In this document: positions 1 through 11,524 of the stretch, one piece after another | How the letters are laid out: the number at the start of each line of letters is the position of its first letter | How positions within the stretch are numbered: the stretch's first letter is position 1 | Notes under the pieces: model-generated | Told to the model about the DNA's origin: nothing | The model's database searches: none | What the model saw: the letters and a program-made list of their open reading frames with translations, nothing else | Assembly (NCBI GenBank): GCA_008711295.1 | Contig: VUYV01000090.1 | Location: forward strand, 1,460,492 to 1,524,491 | Length of the DNA: 64,000 nt | From: Anarhynchus alexandrinus | Taxonomy: Eukaryota > Chordata > Aves > Charadriiformes > Charadriidae | Direction: 5' to 3' | Made by a program: the position numbers and the translations under genes

Positions 1-3000
1 AAAGGCAGTGAAGGAAAGCAATACAATTTTGCCATGGGGTCAAGTAGAAATAAAACTGTTTGCTTCTGTCTTAAGAAATGTTGACAGATTTCAACACCCC
101 GAGGGAAGGAGTGGTAGAAGATGGATATAGCACGGAAAGACTTGTCTTAAGCAATAAGTTGGAGCCCACCAAAAAGTGGTTGCCTAGTGATGGCGCTTTG
201 TGAGATCCAACAAAATTATGCTGGAACCTTTAGGAGTGGATCGATGTGGACTCCAAAGAGAGGAGGTTTTCAGTTGCAGGCAGCCTTTTACAACATGCCT
301 GTCTGTGAGTGGACATGTTTGGAGATGGAGGGCCACCATCTGATAATTAGCCAAATCCACAGAGCACCAGAAGATCCAAATAACTTTGCTTCTAAATGGG
401 TCTACTTTTCTGTAGAAGGTTGCTTTGACACTCATGTTTTTGATGGATCCCTGGTCCCTATCATTTCTTATCGTCCTTTACCTGTGCGAATTATTCTGTC
501 TTTTCGCCGCCACAGCTGTGCTGGTTGGCACAGGTTTTTATTTAGAAAGTGGGAAAATGGCTGGGTCCGTGGCTCAACCTGCTCCTTCTGTTCCTTTATT
601 CCCCTACGTGGAAGCAGAGACAAAGTTAAATTGCAGAGCATCAGAATTGCTGAAGAGCAAAGTGCTATGGAAAGATTATAATCGATACAGAGCAAAGTTA
701 CCGTATGGTGGAGTGATGTTATGCCAAATATTTTTGCAGCATTTCTAAAGCGGGAGCATAACTTTTCAAACAACTAGGAAGTGCTTACAAATTGCCTGAT
801 GCGAATTGCTTTTCTTCATTTAGCAATATTTAGGAGAACTGAATGGTTTTGCTCGATTATAGCAGTTAATTTGATCTAATGCAATTGATGTAAATCATGT
901 AGTTAGCCTGATTTATGTCAATTGTGCCAGCAAAAATTTGTTTATAAACCAAGCCCGGAGTGTCTTTCTTAACACCAAAAGTATTTTTGTGACAACTGCT
1001 GCTGTGAAGTAGAATACATATTGCCAGGCAAACAACACTTCAATTGTATTTTTGATTTCTTTATGGGTTTGGGTAGGGAAAAGACTTGAATTATTAATTA
1101 CAGAAATGTGACATTTTGTGGTAATTTCTTAGCAGATTTGGGAATTTCATTTTCAGAAAAAAAAAAGCTATTATGTTCCAAAGACATTTGGAGAAATAGA
1201 ATGGTGTTTTCTCACTAATGCATTTCCAGTAAACATGGAGATTTAATGATTTTCAGAGATCTATAATTGTATGCTGACAGTTTCTCCACTGAGGGAAGAC
1301 CACTCCACTGAGGAACAATTGTCCCACATGTGGATGATTCAGAATTCCTTTTGCAAGGGATTTTGTGGCTTCTGTGGGCATTTATTATGGCATTTTAAAA
1401 TATCATGTACCAGTCTTAGGCAGTGATGTTCGCTGGCTGGTTCTTCTCTCTCAGGATTCTCGTCCGTTGAATCTGTAGCAATTTCTCAGGGATCAATGAA
1501 ATTACACCGGTATAAAACTGCTGTGAGAGGAAAACCAGAGTAGATGCATGCAGGTGTTTTTACCTTATGCTTCTCTATTATCATCAGTAAAGGCACGCTG
1601 TATATGTATGTGTTTTAAGTATTTAAAAGAATGGCTGTTTTTTGATCTAGAATGCTTTGAATAATACATCTAGTAATTCTTAGTTTAAGAATCTTTGAAA
1701 ACCAGCATACAAACAACCAGCTTAGGTTTCTTGTTGTCATCTACTGCATGTATATAGGTCTTTTGAGTGGCTCCAATAGCAACAACACGCAGCGTGCTCC
1801 CAGTCACACCTCTCCTTTCCGTATGCACAAAGCTGCCATATGTTTCTTCAGTTTCTCTGTCAGCTTCACTGTTCTTGTTCCTGTTAAATGCAGAACCTGG
1901 AAGGTAGATGTGAATTGCCTCTGGAGCAGGGCAGGAGTAGTAAATGTGACCCTCTGGGAGGGAAATTCATTATGTGCAAATGCTGCCCAGTGGCATAAAT
2001 CAGCCCCTGTGGAGTCTGGGAGGAGTGTTTCACCCTCTTGAATCTCTGCCAACGCTAGTTAAGCTGAGAGTCAGTTACAACCATGTTGTATACATGCTCC
2101 TCCGAAAGAAATGTGGTGGGGTTTTTTTTCCAAGTTGACTGTATCCCTTCCCATTGAATAGACCAAATCCCGATCCGCTATACGGACAAATTGAGTAATT
2201 CGGTTTCACGCATTCTTGAGACGCTGTCTTCTTGCTGTGCTGCCTCAGCACCGTTCTCTGGGGAACTGTCACAAACCTCCAGCTAATGCAAGTAAGGAAA
2301 GCAAAGTTGCTGGCAGGGCTAGTTCCTAGGATTTTTACTATCCCCAAAATCTGACTCCATCCAAAATCCCGATGATGCAGTTCATCTGGCTCAGGGCAAA
2401 TATACACTTTGTTATACATAACACAGACATGATTACATTTTCCATTTGGTAAACTCATAGAGTAGCTCCAAGTCCTCTAAAAATAGAGGCATGATTCAAG
2501 TTGCAAACAAGATGGAAGGATTTCAAATGGCTGCATTACACATAGGGCAAGCAAAGTGAAATTAATAGGAAAAAGCTGGTTTGGGGACTAGAGCTGTGCT
2601 CTCTTTTCCTCAGCAAATGCTTAGCCGTGAAGCTGTGTAAATCAACAGTTCTACTGTTGCAGGCTGTTACAGGATTTACCCTCCTGAAATGACAGAGCAA
2701 AGACACAATTTTTCTTAACTCACTGACCCATTTGTTTACCTGCTGAGTTGCCAAATATGCATTTACAAAAGACATTTGCATTGGCTAGAAAATCAGTATG
2801 CGTATATACAGTGTCCTCCTGCACCTTTTATTAGGAGAGACTGAGGCTATTTTAATTGCTAGTTTTGCACTTTCTGTCCCCTGATACCCACAGCAGCCTC
2901 ACTGACCTCTGTGAAAGCCAATTTGAAATTTAATTGCAATTATTATTGTTTAAGCTACGAGCAAGTTAATAGGGTGTTCTTCTCAGCTCTGGGTGCAAGG

Positions 3001-3240
3001 GTCCACTATGCCAAATAGAATTTCATGGATAAATAGGAACTACAACTGTCAGGCCAGGATATACCAAAGCCTTTTAAAAGGATGGCAACATTAATTTTAC
3101 AGGGAGAATTATTGGGGGAGAGACGTGGCAGTTTGTCCAAGACTGCGAAACAACGCCCAAAGCAGAACTGTGAGGGGGAGTCCCAGGCTCATTAAAGGAG
3201 AAGAGGTGCTCCTGAAAAACACTCCTGGTTTATATGTTCA
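1..3240. other. AT-rich non-coding DNA, no gene recognised
   Basis: Stops occur in all six frames at short spacing. The longest open stretch runs on the + strand from 187 to 681 (164 codons). It overlaps a second open frame (425-748) that contains a hydrophobic segment. Neither resembles a family I know, neither has convincing splice or start context, and they compete for the same DNA. A short AT-rich patch with several TAAT/ATTA words lies near 2930-2960. I see no other repeat or RNA gene here. Confidence 0.55.
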
Positions 3241-3385
3241 GGAGTTAGGTCGGTTGGCTCTTGGGGCTCTGGACTTCGAAATCCCATTCAGGGATCTGTC
3301 CGGGCTCCTTGTGTGATTTCAGGTGAGTGAGTCATTCTGGGCCTCACATCTCTAAAACGGGTCTAGAGGTCTGGGGATGTTAAAT
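3241..3385 (+). mobile_element. Decayed MIR/tRNA-type SINE
   Basis: The left part looks tRNA-derived. There is an A-box-like TAGGTCGGTTGG at 3246-3257 and a B-box-like GACTTCGAAATCCC around 3272-3285, spaced more closely than in an intact tRNA. Next comes GTGTGATTTCAGGTGAGT and then TTCTGGGCCTCACATCTC followed by AAAACGGG. That order (tgtgtgacc-ttgggcaagtc, then tctgggcctcagtttc, then taaaatggg) is the known core-to-3' order of MIR elements and related amniote SINEs. The copy is very diverged, so its edges are approximate. An old non-autonomous element of this kind would have been moved by an L2-type LINE. Chance similarity of one block is possible, but three blocks in the right order make it less likely. 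Confidence 0.5.
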
Positions 3386-4960
3386 TCAGGTAGGAAAGAG
3401 AAAGGAGATGCTTAGGTGGTGTTATGAAGGTGAAGCCAGAATACAAGCTTGATGGTCTGTTGGCACCAGAAAAGCCCTTACTTTCTGCATAAGGGTTTGG
3501 AGGTTTCAGACTGAACTGGCCAGAGACCTGGCATTTTCCAAGGACTGAGAAAGAGAAGGCTCCCTCCTCCTCTTACTGTCTCTAGTGTGTTGAAGGTCTG
3601 CATCGCTGTTGCCATCTCCCTTTAGGAACTGCAGATCCTGTAGAGGGAAATGACGGACTTAAAGTAAAATGCACCTCATGTAAAGAGTAGTTTCTAAAAC
3701 AGCATATTTATATAGAGGAAATTAATGTATCCTATAATTAACAGCAAACATTATGCTTTCTGCATAATAAATATTTTAAAGTAGGGAATGTGTTTCTATA
3801 GTACCAAATATTTGATTTTTTCAGAAAGGTAAAATCCTATGCAAAGATTTGAAGCTTACTTCAAAACAATATTCACACATGCTGCTCTACATAAGCATTC
3901 AGATATCATCAGTGTGCTTTTTGGAGGTGCTACATATTTTTTTAATTTCTTTGCTCAGTTCACAGTGGTTTTTGTGTTAAAACAATAAGAAAAGCAAAAA
4001 TGTAAATATTCCAATTAAGATATTTGTTGTTTATTTCCTTACTGATGGACATGAATAACAGCTATATGAACAAAAAGATATGACAGAAAAGGAGAAAAAA
4101 ACCTCTAAAACCATAGAGCAATGTACTGCAGCATACACAAGGATTCTCACTGTAACTTTAACGAGGTTCATTAGGTTTCTGATTTGTGCCGAGGCTGAGG
4201 TTATGACCAAATCTGACTCCTCTGTGTTCCCGTGGACCAGCACTGCTCAGTCTGCCCATCTAATTATCTTTTTTTTTTCCTGTCCAACTCATCCTTGTGG
4301 CAGCTCAGCTCCTGAGAGCCCCTGAGGAACCTGGAGTGCGATGCCTCGCTCTTTTGGTCTCACCTGCCTGCACAGGGTTTTTTTCCTGAGCGCAGTTGCC
4401 ATGGCAGAGACCTCCCTGGGCCCTCCACCGGGCATCCCGACACGCTTGTAATGAAGGCAGTCAAGAGTCAAACTCATCAACCTTCTCAGAGGTTAGACCT
4501 GGGTGTTAGTGGGTGCTGAGCCCAAGGACACCAACCAGAGCACGTGAATATGGGCAGAGTCCCACTGGTTTGAAACTGGATGTATTCATGTGGGTGCCAA
4601 GAGTTTGGTGGTTTGCAGGGCTGCACTTCTTCATTCCCAAAGAACATGCAGGACAGTGCTGCCCGTCGTGCAGAGACTTTGCCTTACCATGTGCCGGCTT
4701 TGGAGTTTGAATCGCTCATTGACTTATTGGGACATTGCAAATCCAGATTAAAAAAAATGCCAAGAGTCGCTCTGTTTTATCTTGTCGTTTCCCAAAGCAA
4801 AGAGCAGATTATGATGGAATAATTTGTTACTGTTAGAGCTCTGGAGTATTGTAAATTCTCCTAATCGAGCTTAGCCTATAGGTAGTTCATGGGAAAAGGA
4901 CAAGAAATTTTCCAATAACTCTCTCTTTTCTCTTTCATAAAGAATGTTGAACCTGGTTCT
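3386..4960. other. Non-coding DNA, nothing recognised
   Basis: No frame stays open beyond about 80 codons and no repeat family is recognisable. The stretch 4280-4720 is somewhat richer in GC than its surroundings, with short overlapping open frames on both strands that look like chance. Confidence 0.5.
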
Positions 4961-5330
4961 GGGCTTGAAAGCAATTAGTTTTGAGGCTGTTAAGAATAAA
5001 TTGCTGATACCCTAGAATCCTCTTAATTGCTATCCTGATCAATGACACGCCTGCTTAATTGGGATGATTGGCAGGCAACTAATCCTGTGCAATGCATTTC
5101 AATTACTCTAAACAATATATTAATGGCCTACCTGTGTTTAAATGGCACATCTCCTGTTGTCTTCTGCTGCTGCAAGCTTTTCATAAGAGCTATAAAGAGA
5201 GCTGAAAGCTTGAGAGGAGACATGTCCTACTTATGCAGCCCCCTGCTTTCTTCCTGTTGTTCTCCTGCTTTCACATCACTCAACTTTATCCCAAAATATT
5301 TAATATAAAATTATTGCGTGTACACTTAAA
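4961..5330. promoter_or_regulatory. Candidate conserved non-coding element
   Basis: This block is rich in homeodomain-type cores (TTAATTGC, CTTAATTG, CAATTAC, TAATATTAATGG). The cores are interspersed with GC-balanced words such as GATGATTGGCAGGC, in a non-repetitive texture typical of developmental enhancers. It contains no microsatellite, CR1 word or long purine run. An 88-codon open frame (5042-5308) crosses it, but I take that as incidental because AT-rich conserved elements often lack stops. The call rests only on texture. No alignment to another species was available. Confidence 0.25.
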
Positions 5331-5700
5331 GATAATTCATGAACTATAGAGGAGTATTTCCCAGCACTGTGCGTTCCCCTGGTCCCCGATACCTGGAAGA
5401 ATCACTTAATTGGTTGGTTTCTGTTTACGTTGGGTTCTTTGTGCTATCTGGAATGTGCCATTACATGTAACCTATTCCTACGGTAGCTTCACACTTTGTT
5501 TTCTAATGGTATAAAAATGTGTAATTGGGCAAGCCTGTGGTCTTACTATTAGAAAAGAATACTAATAAGGTATATTAATGTTCTCTTGTTATTAGGGGAG
5601 CTTGTTTAAAAAATGTCAGTGTTTTAATGATGAAAGAGATAGTTGTCTAGAAAAAAAAAAGTAAAAAAGCATTTCATTTTAATTAGCTCTAATTAGAAGA

Positions 5701-5760
5701 TTAATAGATTTTAAGGACAGAAGGAGTCATTGTGATCTTTAGGGCTAGTCCCACAGACGT
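5701..5760 (-). mobile_element. Ancient CR1 LINE 3'-end scrap
   Basis: The + strand reads AGATTTTAAGGACAGAAGG, then AGTCATTGTGATCTTT and AGGGCTAGTCCC. This is close to the reverse complement of the 3' tail of old sauropsid CR1 subfamilies (actttaaggycagaagggaccattrtgatcatctagtctgac). The element therefore points leftward. Similarity fades after about 5760. A TTTAAATTAACCATGTCTTAAAG patch near 5900 might belong to the same copy but is too weak to claim. It is far more diverged than the CR1 at 6493-6713. Confidence 0.5.
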
Positions 5761-6492
5761 AGTCAAATAAAACCAAACAGATCCAGCGTCTGATGGTACA
5801 GCAGTGTGCATACAGCAGATATCTACTGCTTACTGGTCATGTAGACCCATTCTTCTGTCAAGAGGTAGGATGTGATTAAGACATCTAAACCAGTTTAAAT
5901 TAACCATGTCTTAAAGACACCTAGACTAAAAATATCCATAGAGTAAAAAGGGAATCAAGAGTGACTAGGTCAGTATGGTGGTCATCAAAATACAGATCAG
6001 ATTCATCCCACCATGTCTCATATATCCCACAAAATAGTGAAGTAAGGAATCCTTTAACAGCCACTGCCTTAGCTTGGAGGTGTCTGAACTTACAAAGTAT
6101 TTTGCCCCTGAGACTCCCCATGCTGCATTTCTCTGGCGCACGTGACCAGGGCTGCTCTCGTCTGACCAAGCATTTCCAAACTGAGACAGTGAAAAGCCTT
6201 CAGGGAGGGAAAGCACCCTGACTGCATGCAGGTCCCATGCCTGGCTGCTACAGGTCCTTCAGAGAGAAGCTGAGTGAGCCAGTGATGTGGGAGTACATGC
6301 TGGTAGATCCTCTGCTCGGGTAAAGATGAACTAGGATTATAGGGAGCACAATGAAGCATTCATGTTCCACAGGTAAGACACAGCTCTTCGACTCAGCTTT
6401 TGCCTAAACCATGTGCTCCTAAACCTCTTGTTGGCCACCACCTTGTAAGTATGCTGAGTCTCCCCAACATGCGCTAGTAGGACTTGGTCCTT
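5761..6492. other. Spacer between two CR1 remnants
   Basis: Several short open frames overlap here on both strands (for example 5921-6169 and 6090-6359 on the minus strand). None has a recognisable domain. I see no repeat signature in it beyond the possible extension of the old CR1 scrap to about 5935. Confidence 0.45.
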
Positions 6493-6713
6493 CATGGAAT
6501 CACAGAATGGTTTGGGTTGGAAGGGACCTTTAAAGGTCAACTAGTCCAACCCCCTTGCAGTGAGCTGTGACATCTTCAACTAGATCAGGTTGCTCAGAGC
6601 CCCATCCAACCTGACCTTGAATGTTTTCAGGGATAAGCATCTACTACCTCTCTGGGCAACCTGTTCCACTGTTTCATGACACTCATCATAAAAAATTTCT
6701 TCCTTTTATCTAG
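6493..6713 (-). mobile_element. CR1 LINE, 5'-truncated 3' end
   Basis: Read on the + strand this begins CATGGAATCACAGAATGG and continues GTTTGGGTTGGAAGGGACC, then TTTAAAGGTCAACTAGTCCAA. Further on are GATCAGGTTGCTCAGAGCCC, CATCCAACCTGACCTTGAAT and CTCTGGGCAACCTGTTCCAC. These are the reverse complements, in order, of the conserved 3' untranslated region of avian CR1. The first words are its terminal octamer repeats (ATTCTGTG, ATTCCATG), so the element's 3' end lies at 6493. About 220 bp remain, the usual severe 5' truncation, and no reverse-transcriptase coding part is left. It is the best evidence that the host is a bird. Confidence 0.93.
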
Positions 6714-7146
6714 TTCATCAGGAGGCAGATATGGCTGTTGTCTTTTTAACTCACCAGAGAAAGAAAGGGAGCCGTTTTCCATACAAATGCATATTGATCA
6801 GGAACGCTTTCAGACATATTTTTTTTTCAGTAGGAAAACTGAAGTCAATTGCTGTCTCAGCCTGGATTCATTCAAACCCCACTGTTCTGCATCTGAGAAG
6901 AGTGCCTTAACCCCAAGGCTATTGTAAAAAAGGTCGCTGTGCAACTGGTATTTGAAAATTCATCCCTGCTTTTCTCATTCTCTGGTGTTACAAATCCTGA
7001 ACCACACAGTAGTTGAATTTGTGCGAAAGAGGAAAGGTGCCCTTTCTGTTTCCCCTACCATCCATCCAGCTCAGCAGGGGAGCCCGTCTCTGGCTCTCCC
7101 AGTTCTTATGCATTCACAGGAAGGACAGCCTAAGTATTGCATCCTT
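6714..7146. other. Non-coding DNA, nothing recognised
   Basis: There is no repeat signature or gene. Short + strand open frames at 6676-6927, 6952-7176 and 7013-7240 run through it and overlap one another without any recognisable domain. Confidence 0.45.
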
Positions 7147-7387
7147 CTTCTTAGTGTTGCACAGTTGCTTGCTTGAGATGTATGATCACAGTATGGTTTT
7201 TTTTGGACTGCCTCTTTCAAGTGTGTATTTCTTCCCATGAACAGTGATCCTGTATGTAAATCTGCAACACTTCTTAGTGTTGCACAGTTGCTTGCTTGAG
7301 ATGTATGATCACAGTATGGTTTTTTTTGGACTGCCTCTTTCAAGTGTGTATTTCTTCCCATGAACAGTGATCCCCTATATAAATCTG
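7147..7387 (+). repeat. 123-bp tandem duplication, two copies
   Basis: Copy 1 starts at 7147 and copy 2 at 7270, an offset of exactly 123 bases. Copy 2 can be followed to 7387. The copies are identical up to ...GAACAGTGATCC and differ at three bases just after it (TGTATG in copy 1, CCTATA in copy 2). Both include an uninterrupted T8 run. Because 123 is a multiple of three, a minus-strand open frame (7071-7361) carries a duplicated peptide. That follows from the duplication and does not indicate a gene. The near-identity means a recent event or an assembly artefact. Confidence 0.95.
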
Positions 7388-8444
7388 GTGTTTGGATTCG
7401 ACCTTGCAGAAGGAAGAGACATCAGCTTTAGGATATGCAGATCCTAATAGGGAAGTCCTCATGTCTTCCTTTTTTTTTTGGTCGCATCCTTAGTCTAATA
7501 TTCCATCAGGATTCTTGGTAAACTTGTAGCTAAATCATCTGTGCCATGCTTCCAGGTTTTGCTTACCTAACTCTGTCTTTGCTGTACAGCAATGGATTTG
7601 ACATAGCACATTTTGGCTTGGTTAAATTCTGCTTTTAGAAATCTTTATCTCATGTGAGTATCTACTGATGTACTATGTAAGTACATAAAGCAATGATCAG
7701 GTGACCACTTAGCTTTTCTTTGATAAGTAATAGACTGCATCCCTTAGATCTTCAGCTTTATAGTAACAGATAATAACTCTGGTATATTTTGTTAATAAAT
7801 ACAATTTCAAAAATTTGCAAATAGAAAAAAATAGGTCGATTCTTTATTAGAGAAGTTTATTTCTGTGCATTTATTTAATGCATATTTGTTTCTGTTTGTG
7901 CTCTTACTGATGCATTTCTTGAGACATGTTGTAGTGTAATTTGTGATGAACAGGCAAATTAATTGTTTTCACAGCCCTTACATACGTGTAAAATAGTGTC
8001 TTTTATGCTATATATACTAAACCTCTGGAGAATTGTAAAGACAGACTTTAAGATTTCTACCTTTGCTACACAGCTTTGCAGCCTTCAGTCTTATTATTGT
8101 CTTTATATGTATAATCACTACCCCAGGGACAGCCTTCCTTCCAAGTAACAGTGTGTAGCTGCTGAATCTGTATTTTTTAAGAAATCTTTCTTTTCCTGAC
8201 AGTTACACCAGAAAGCAAAGAGAAAAGGACAAGGGTTTTCTCAGATGTTGGTTTGGTGACAAGGGCAGGAGACTGAGTAGGTTGGAGTATTAATGTGCTT
8301 TTTTAGGGGAACAGAGGAGAAAAGGGAATAGGGATATGTAAGAGGAGTCAAAAATACAGAAAGGAATTGTGTAGAAGATAGGACCAAAGGAGCAGGGATG
8401 AAGACGAGTTTGCAGTGACGCTGCAGTGAAGTAGAGGTTGGGAA
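7388..8444. other. Non-coding DNA, nothing recognised
   Basis: AT-rich sequence with no recognisable repeat, RNA gene or exon. A run of T10 lies near 7470. Confidence 0.5.
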
Positions 8445-8670
8445 CCAATGGTGCCTTGCTTGGGGGAAGCATCAGGGCATGGTGAGGGCTGGCAGCAGCG
8501 GGGGTTCCCTGTGGTGGCAGGGCAGGGCCTGTCAGCCAGGGGCCATCCCACCCCCCTGGTCAGGGCCAGGGCAGCCGGGGGGCACTGGGGGCAGCCCCAG
8601 CCCCGGCCATCGGGCTCCTCCCTGGGGATGGGGATAGGCTGAGTCCGGGACGGGCCGTTCCCTGCAGTAT
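8445..8670. other. GC-rich islet in AT-rich DNA
   Basis: By hand count, 8521-8640 is 92 G or C out of 120 bases (77%), in sharp contrast to the AT-rich flanks. There are about eight CpG dinucleotides between 8495 and 8685, so it is too short and too CpG-poor for a standard CpG island. G-runs (GCCGGGGGGCACTGGGGGC) and C-runs (GCCCCAGCCCCGG) alternate and could fold back. A 148-codon minus-strand open frame (8348-8794) crosses it. Its protein would be Pro/Ser/Cys-rich and low in complexity, as expected of chance in GC-rich DNA. It could be a small promoter, an unrecognised GC-rich retroposon, or a drifted island. Confidence 0.6.
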
Positions 8671-11160
8671 ATGTGCTATACGTGCCTGCTATAGGAGAGT
8701 GAGGGGAGTGAAGCAGTCCATGTGCAAAAACTGAGTTTGATTTTGCCTGTCCATCCTGGCAAGCGCAACAGCAGGAGTGGTGCAGCACGGCCATCAGCCA
8801 AAACCAGTGCTATGCTGGGGGACACACAGGGACTGCAGAGTGGTTCGCTCCCAAGGCGGACACTGGTTGCTGTTGGGACAGATGGGTAGAGAGACAAACT
8901 CCCCTGCCACAGAGGAATAGGGTGATCAGGCACAAAATCTTCAGATTCACCTTTTTCCCTGTGGTGTTCCAGTCACAAAAGCAGCTATTTCTTTTGCTTG
9001 AACTGCTTCTCTATATGAATAGCATTAGGCTGTGTGGGCTGGGTACATAAAATAAATGTAAGCCACCAGGATTGTAATTTATGTGCAGCAGAAGATGCTC
9101 CTAGTACAAAAGACAAGTGAAGGTGTGTGGGGAAAAGGAATGGGGGTCTGTGGACCCCTTGTATGCGTGTGTGGATGTGGCGTGTCTACCTAAGGCACAA
9201 GGGAGGGCAATCTTCAGCTATGTCTTTAAATTGTCTTCCCTCTGAGGAATGGGATGGACCTTCAAGCAGACTTTTGATGGCTGTCTTCATGAATAATGCT
9301 AATTTCGTCATAATACAAAAGTTTAAAACTTTAGCTTTTGTACAGTATGAAATGAATGAACAGTGCATCAGAAACATCTGTCAGGTTATAGAATAAAGGC
9401 TTAATTAGCATTTTTGTGTGGTGTGGAATAATTCATGCTGGGACATCAAAATTTGTCTTCTCAAATGTATGGGAAAAAACACATTTTCTGGTCTTTCTTG
9501 TTGCTCTCAATAGACTGGTTCAGGCTTGGGGGAGGGGGGAAATGGAGTTGTGCCACGTTAGCACCAATGAAAATCTGCAGGGTGCAATGCTGTAGTATGA
9601 GCATCTTCAAAGGGCCTTACAAATAGGAATTAATACATTGATGTTGCACAGGGATTCTGTGGCCGGGATAATGCTGCAATCGTATCAAGAGTTCAAGGGT
9701 GTGATTTTCAAAAGCACTTAAATGACTTTGTAGCACAAATTCAATTCAGTGGCACTTACGATTCTGCTGCCGAAACCCTGTGTTGAGTTGCAGTCTATGT
9801 TGGCACTGAAATAAAGATAGAAGCAAAAAGGGAAGAGGTGAGAAAAGACCTCTATGAATGATCTGAGTTCTGGAAAATCTGTCACTCTGTCACATTGCAA
9901 ATTCCATGTGTTTTAATTATTATGGAGTTGTAAGTATGGCTATAGAGAAAGTAGCTGCCTATTCAGTCTAGCAAATGAAGTATATTGCCAAAGACAATAG
10001 TTGGAAGGAACAGTTATCAGTAGGAGGAGGATCTCGAGCAGTTCAGAACAGAAGTCGGGGTAGGCATTTATTCTCCTGGTCTGTTTTTAGCTCTTTCAGG
10101 CATCTCATTTAGATGCTCTGACTCAATACACTGGAGCTGACTGCCTGCCTCTTTTCATTGACTAGGCAGGGAACTCAAGTCCTTCACTTTGATCTGTCGA
10201 ATCATTCCTAAACTAGGTACCTAACATGGGCATGCATATATGGTGTGAAAACCTGCCAGGATGTATATTTTTATCAGTGAGGCTATGTTACTACATTGGA
10301 ACAAATAGCTGGAAATCCCTAAATGAAGGTTGCATACTTTGAAAAAAAACTCTTCCAGAAACTCTTAGCTTTCTAAAGGAATCCTTGAGTGAAATTGTAT
10401 GGGTTTGTGTCATGCGAGTAGTCATGTCAGAACAACTAAATGGTCCCTTTGGCCTTAAAATCATTGTAAGCTGCACTCAAGTCTTACGTTCACTGGACAG
10501 TGCATCCTGGGCTACAGGGTCTAAGGAGCAGAGTGCAGCATATTCATGCCACATCTTGGCTCCATTGTGGCAGAGAAGTTTAAGAAAATATAAATAATCA
10601 AGAATTTATTAACCCCTTGGTCTCAGTTTTATTCTCCCTCTCGTTTATATACTGTAGACATACAGAACGTTTTAATTGACTCAATTATAAGTATGATGGG
10701 ATGTGTTAATAGGATTTATATGCTTTGTATATACTTCATAAATTCTGAAGCACTATAATGCATTGGAGTTATAGATAAATTATATGAAGAAGCTAGTGAA
10801 TTGAATACTAGAAAGAATAATAGGAAAACAGTAATTGAAAAACCTATAAACTCCATTAATGCGTACCCTTCTTTTATTAATTTGTAATAATAATGTAGTA
10901 GATAAATCAATCAAGGATATTACAACAATAGGTGACTTAAAATGTTCTCTTCTAACGAGATTTCTTGCAATTTTATTCTAATTCCACAAAGTGGGTGAAT
11001 TAAGGATGGAGTCAGTCAGATACTGTTCTGTGTTATGCTGGGCTGATTTTGAGTGGAGCTGTATTAGCGTAACTGGGAGCAGAATTTGGCCCTGAGCTCT
11101 CGCTTACCATGCGAGAAAGGAGAGGGGAGACAGAGACACTCCCCAGATTTGCCCGTAGTT
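8671..11160. other. Non-coding DNA, nothing recognised
   Basis: No gene or repeat can be supported. 10680-10930 is very AT-rich. The block 10080-10250 has moderate GC and a texture that might be an old repeat (for example GACTAGGCAGGGAACTCAAG), but I cannot name a family. Confidence 0.45.
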
Positions 11161-11480
11161 TTATAATTTGAGACTTGCGCAGAATGAAACCCTGGACCCA
11201 AGCGCCTCCGTATCAACGGCTGCATACATAATGCATAAGCTATTATGCGTTATGAAGAGTGCTCTGCTTGTTGGGTAGCTGCAGAATAACATGGCTAACA
11301 GATGTTGTGCTTCTAAAGCAGTTGAACTCCTGAGTGTGCTTTTATCTTCTGATCTGCAGCGTACTGTGGCTCCCTCACTAGTACGTACACAAGGCAGACA
11401 GATTAGCGTTAATTAGAGAGAGGCTTTGCTCATTTTTCATTGCCAGTTTCAATTTGGGGGAAAATAAATGTTTCTCTCCT
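11161..11480. promoter_or_regulatory. Candidate conserved non-coding element with palindrome
   Basis: This is non-repetitive, GC-balanced sequence with clustered homeodomain/POU-like cores (GCATACATAATGCATAA, TTATGCGTTATG, GCGTTAATTAG). The most striking part is the inverted repeat CATAATGCATAA (11227-11238) and TTATGCGTTATG (11243-11254), separated by 4 bases. It has a single mismatch, which is a G-T pair if folded. Such paired half-sites suit a dimeric homeodomain or POU factor. The call rests on texture and motif density. No cross-species alignment was possible. Confidence 0.28.
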
Positions 11481-11524
11481 TTACGATTTCAAATAAGGGC
11501 ATTTTAGTATATGTATGTGTGTAT

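Noticed and set aside
187..681. 164-codon + strand open frame
   Set aside because: It overlaps another open frame (425-748), has no recognisable domain, and sits in sequence with no exon signals I trust.
7071..7361. Minus-strand frame with a duplicated 30-residue peptide
   Set aside because: It follows entirely from the 123-bp duplication, whose length is a multiple of three.
8348..8794. 148-codon minus-strand frame across the GC-rich islet
   Set aside because: It is low-complexity Pro/Ser/Cys sequence, and GC-rich DNA has few stops.
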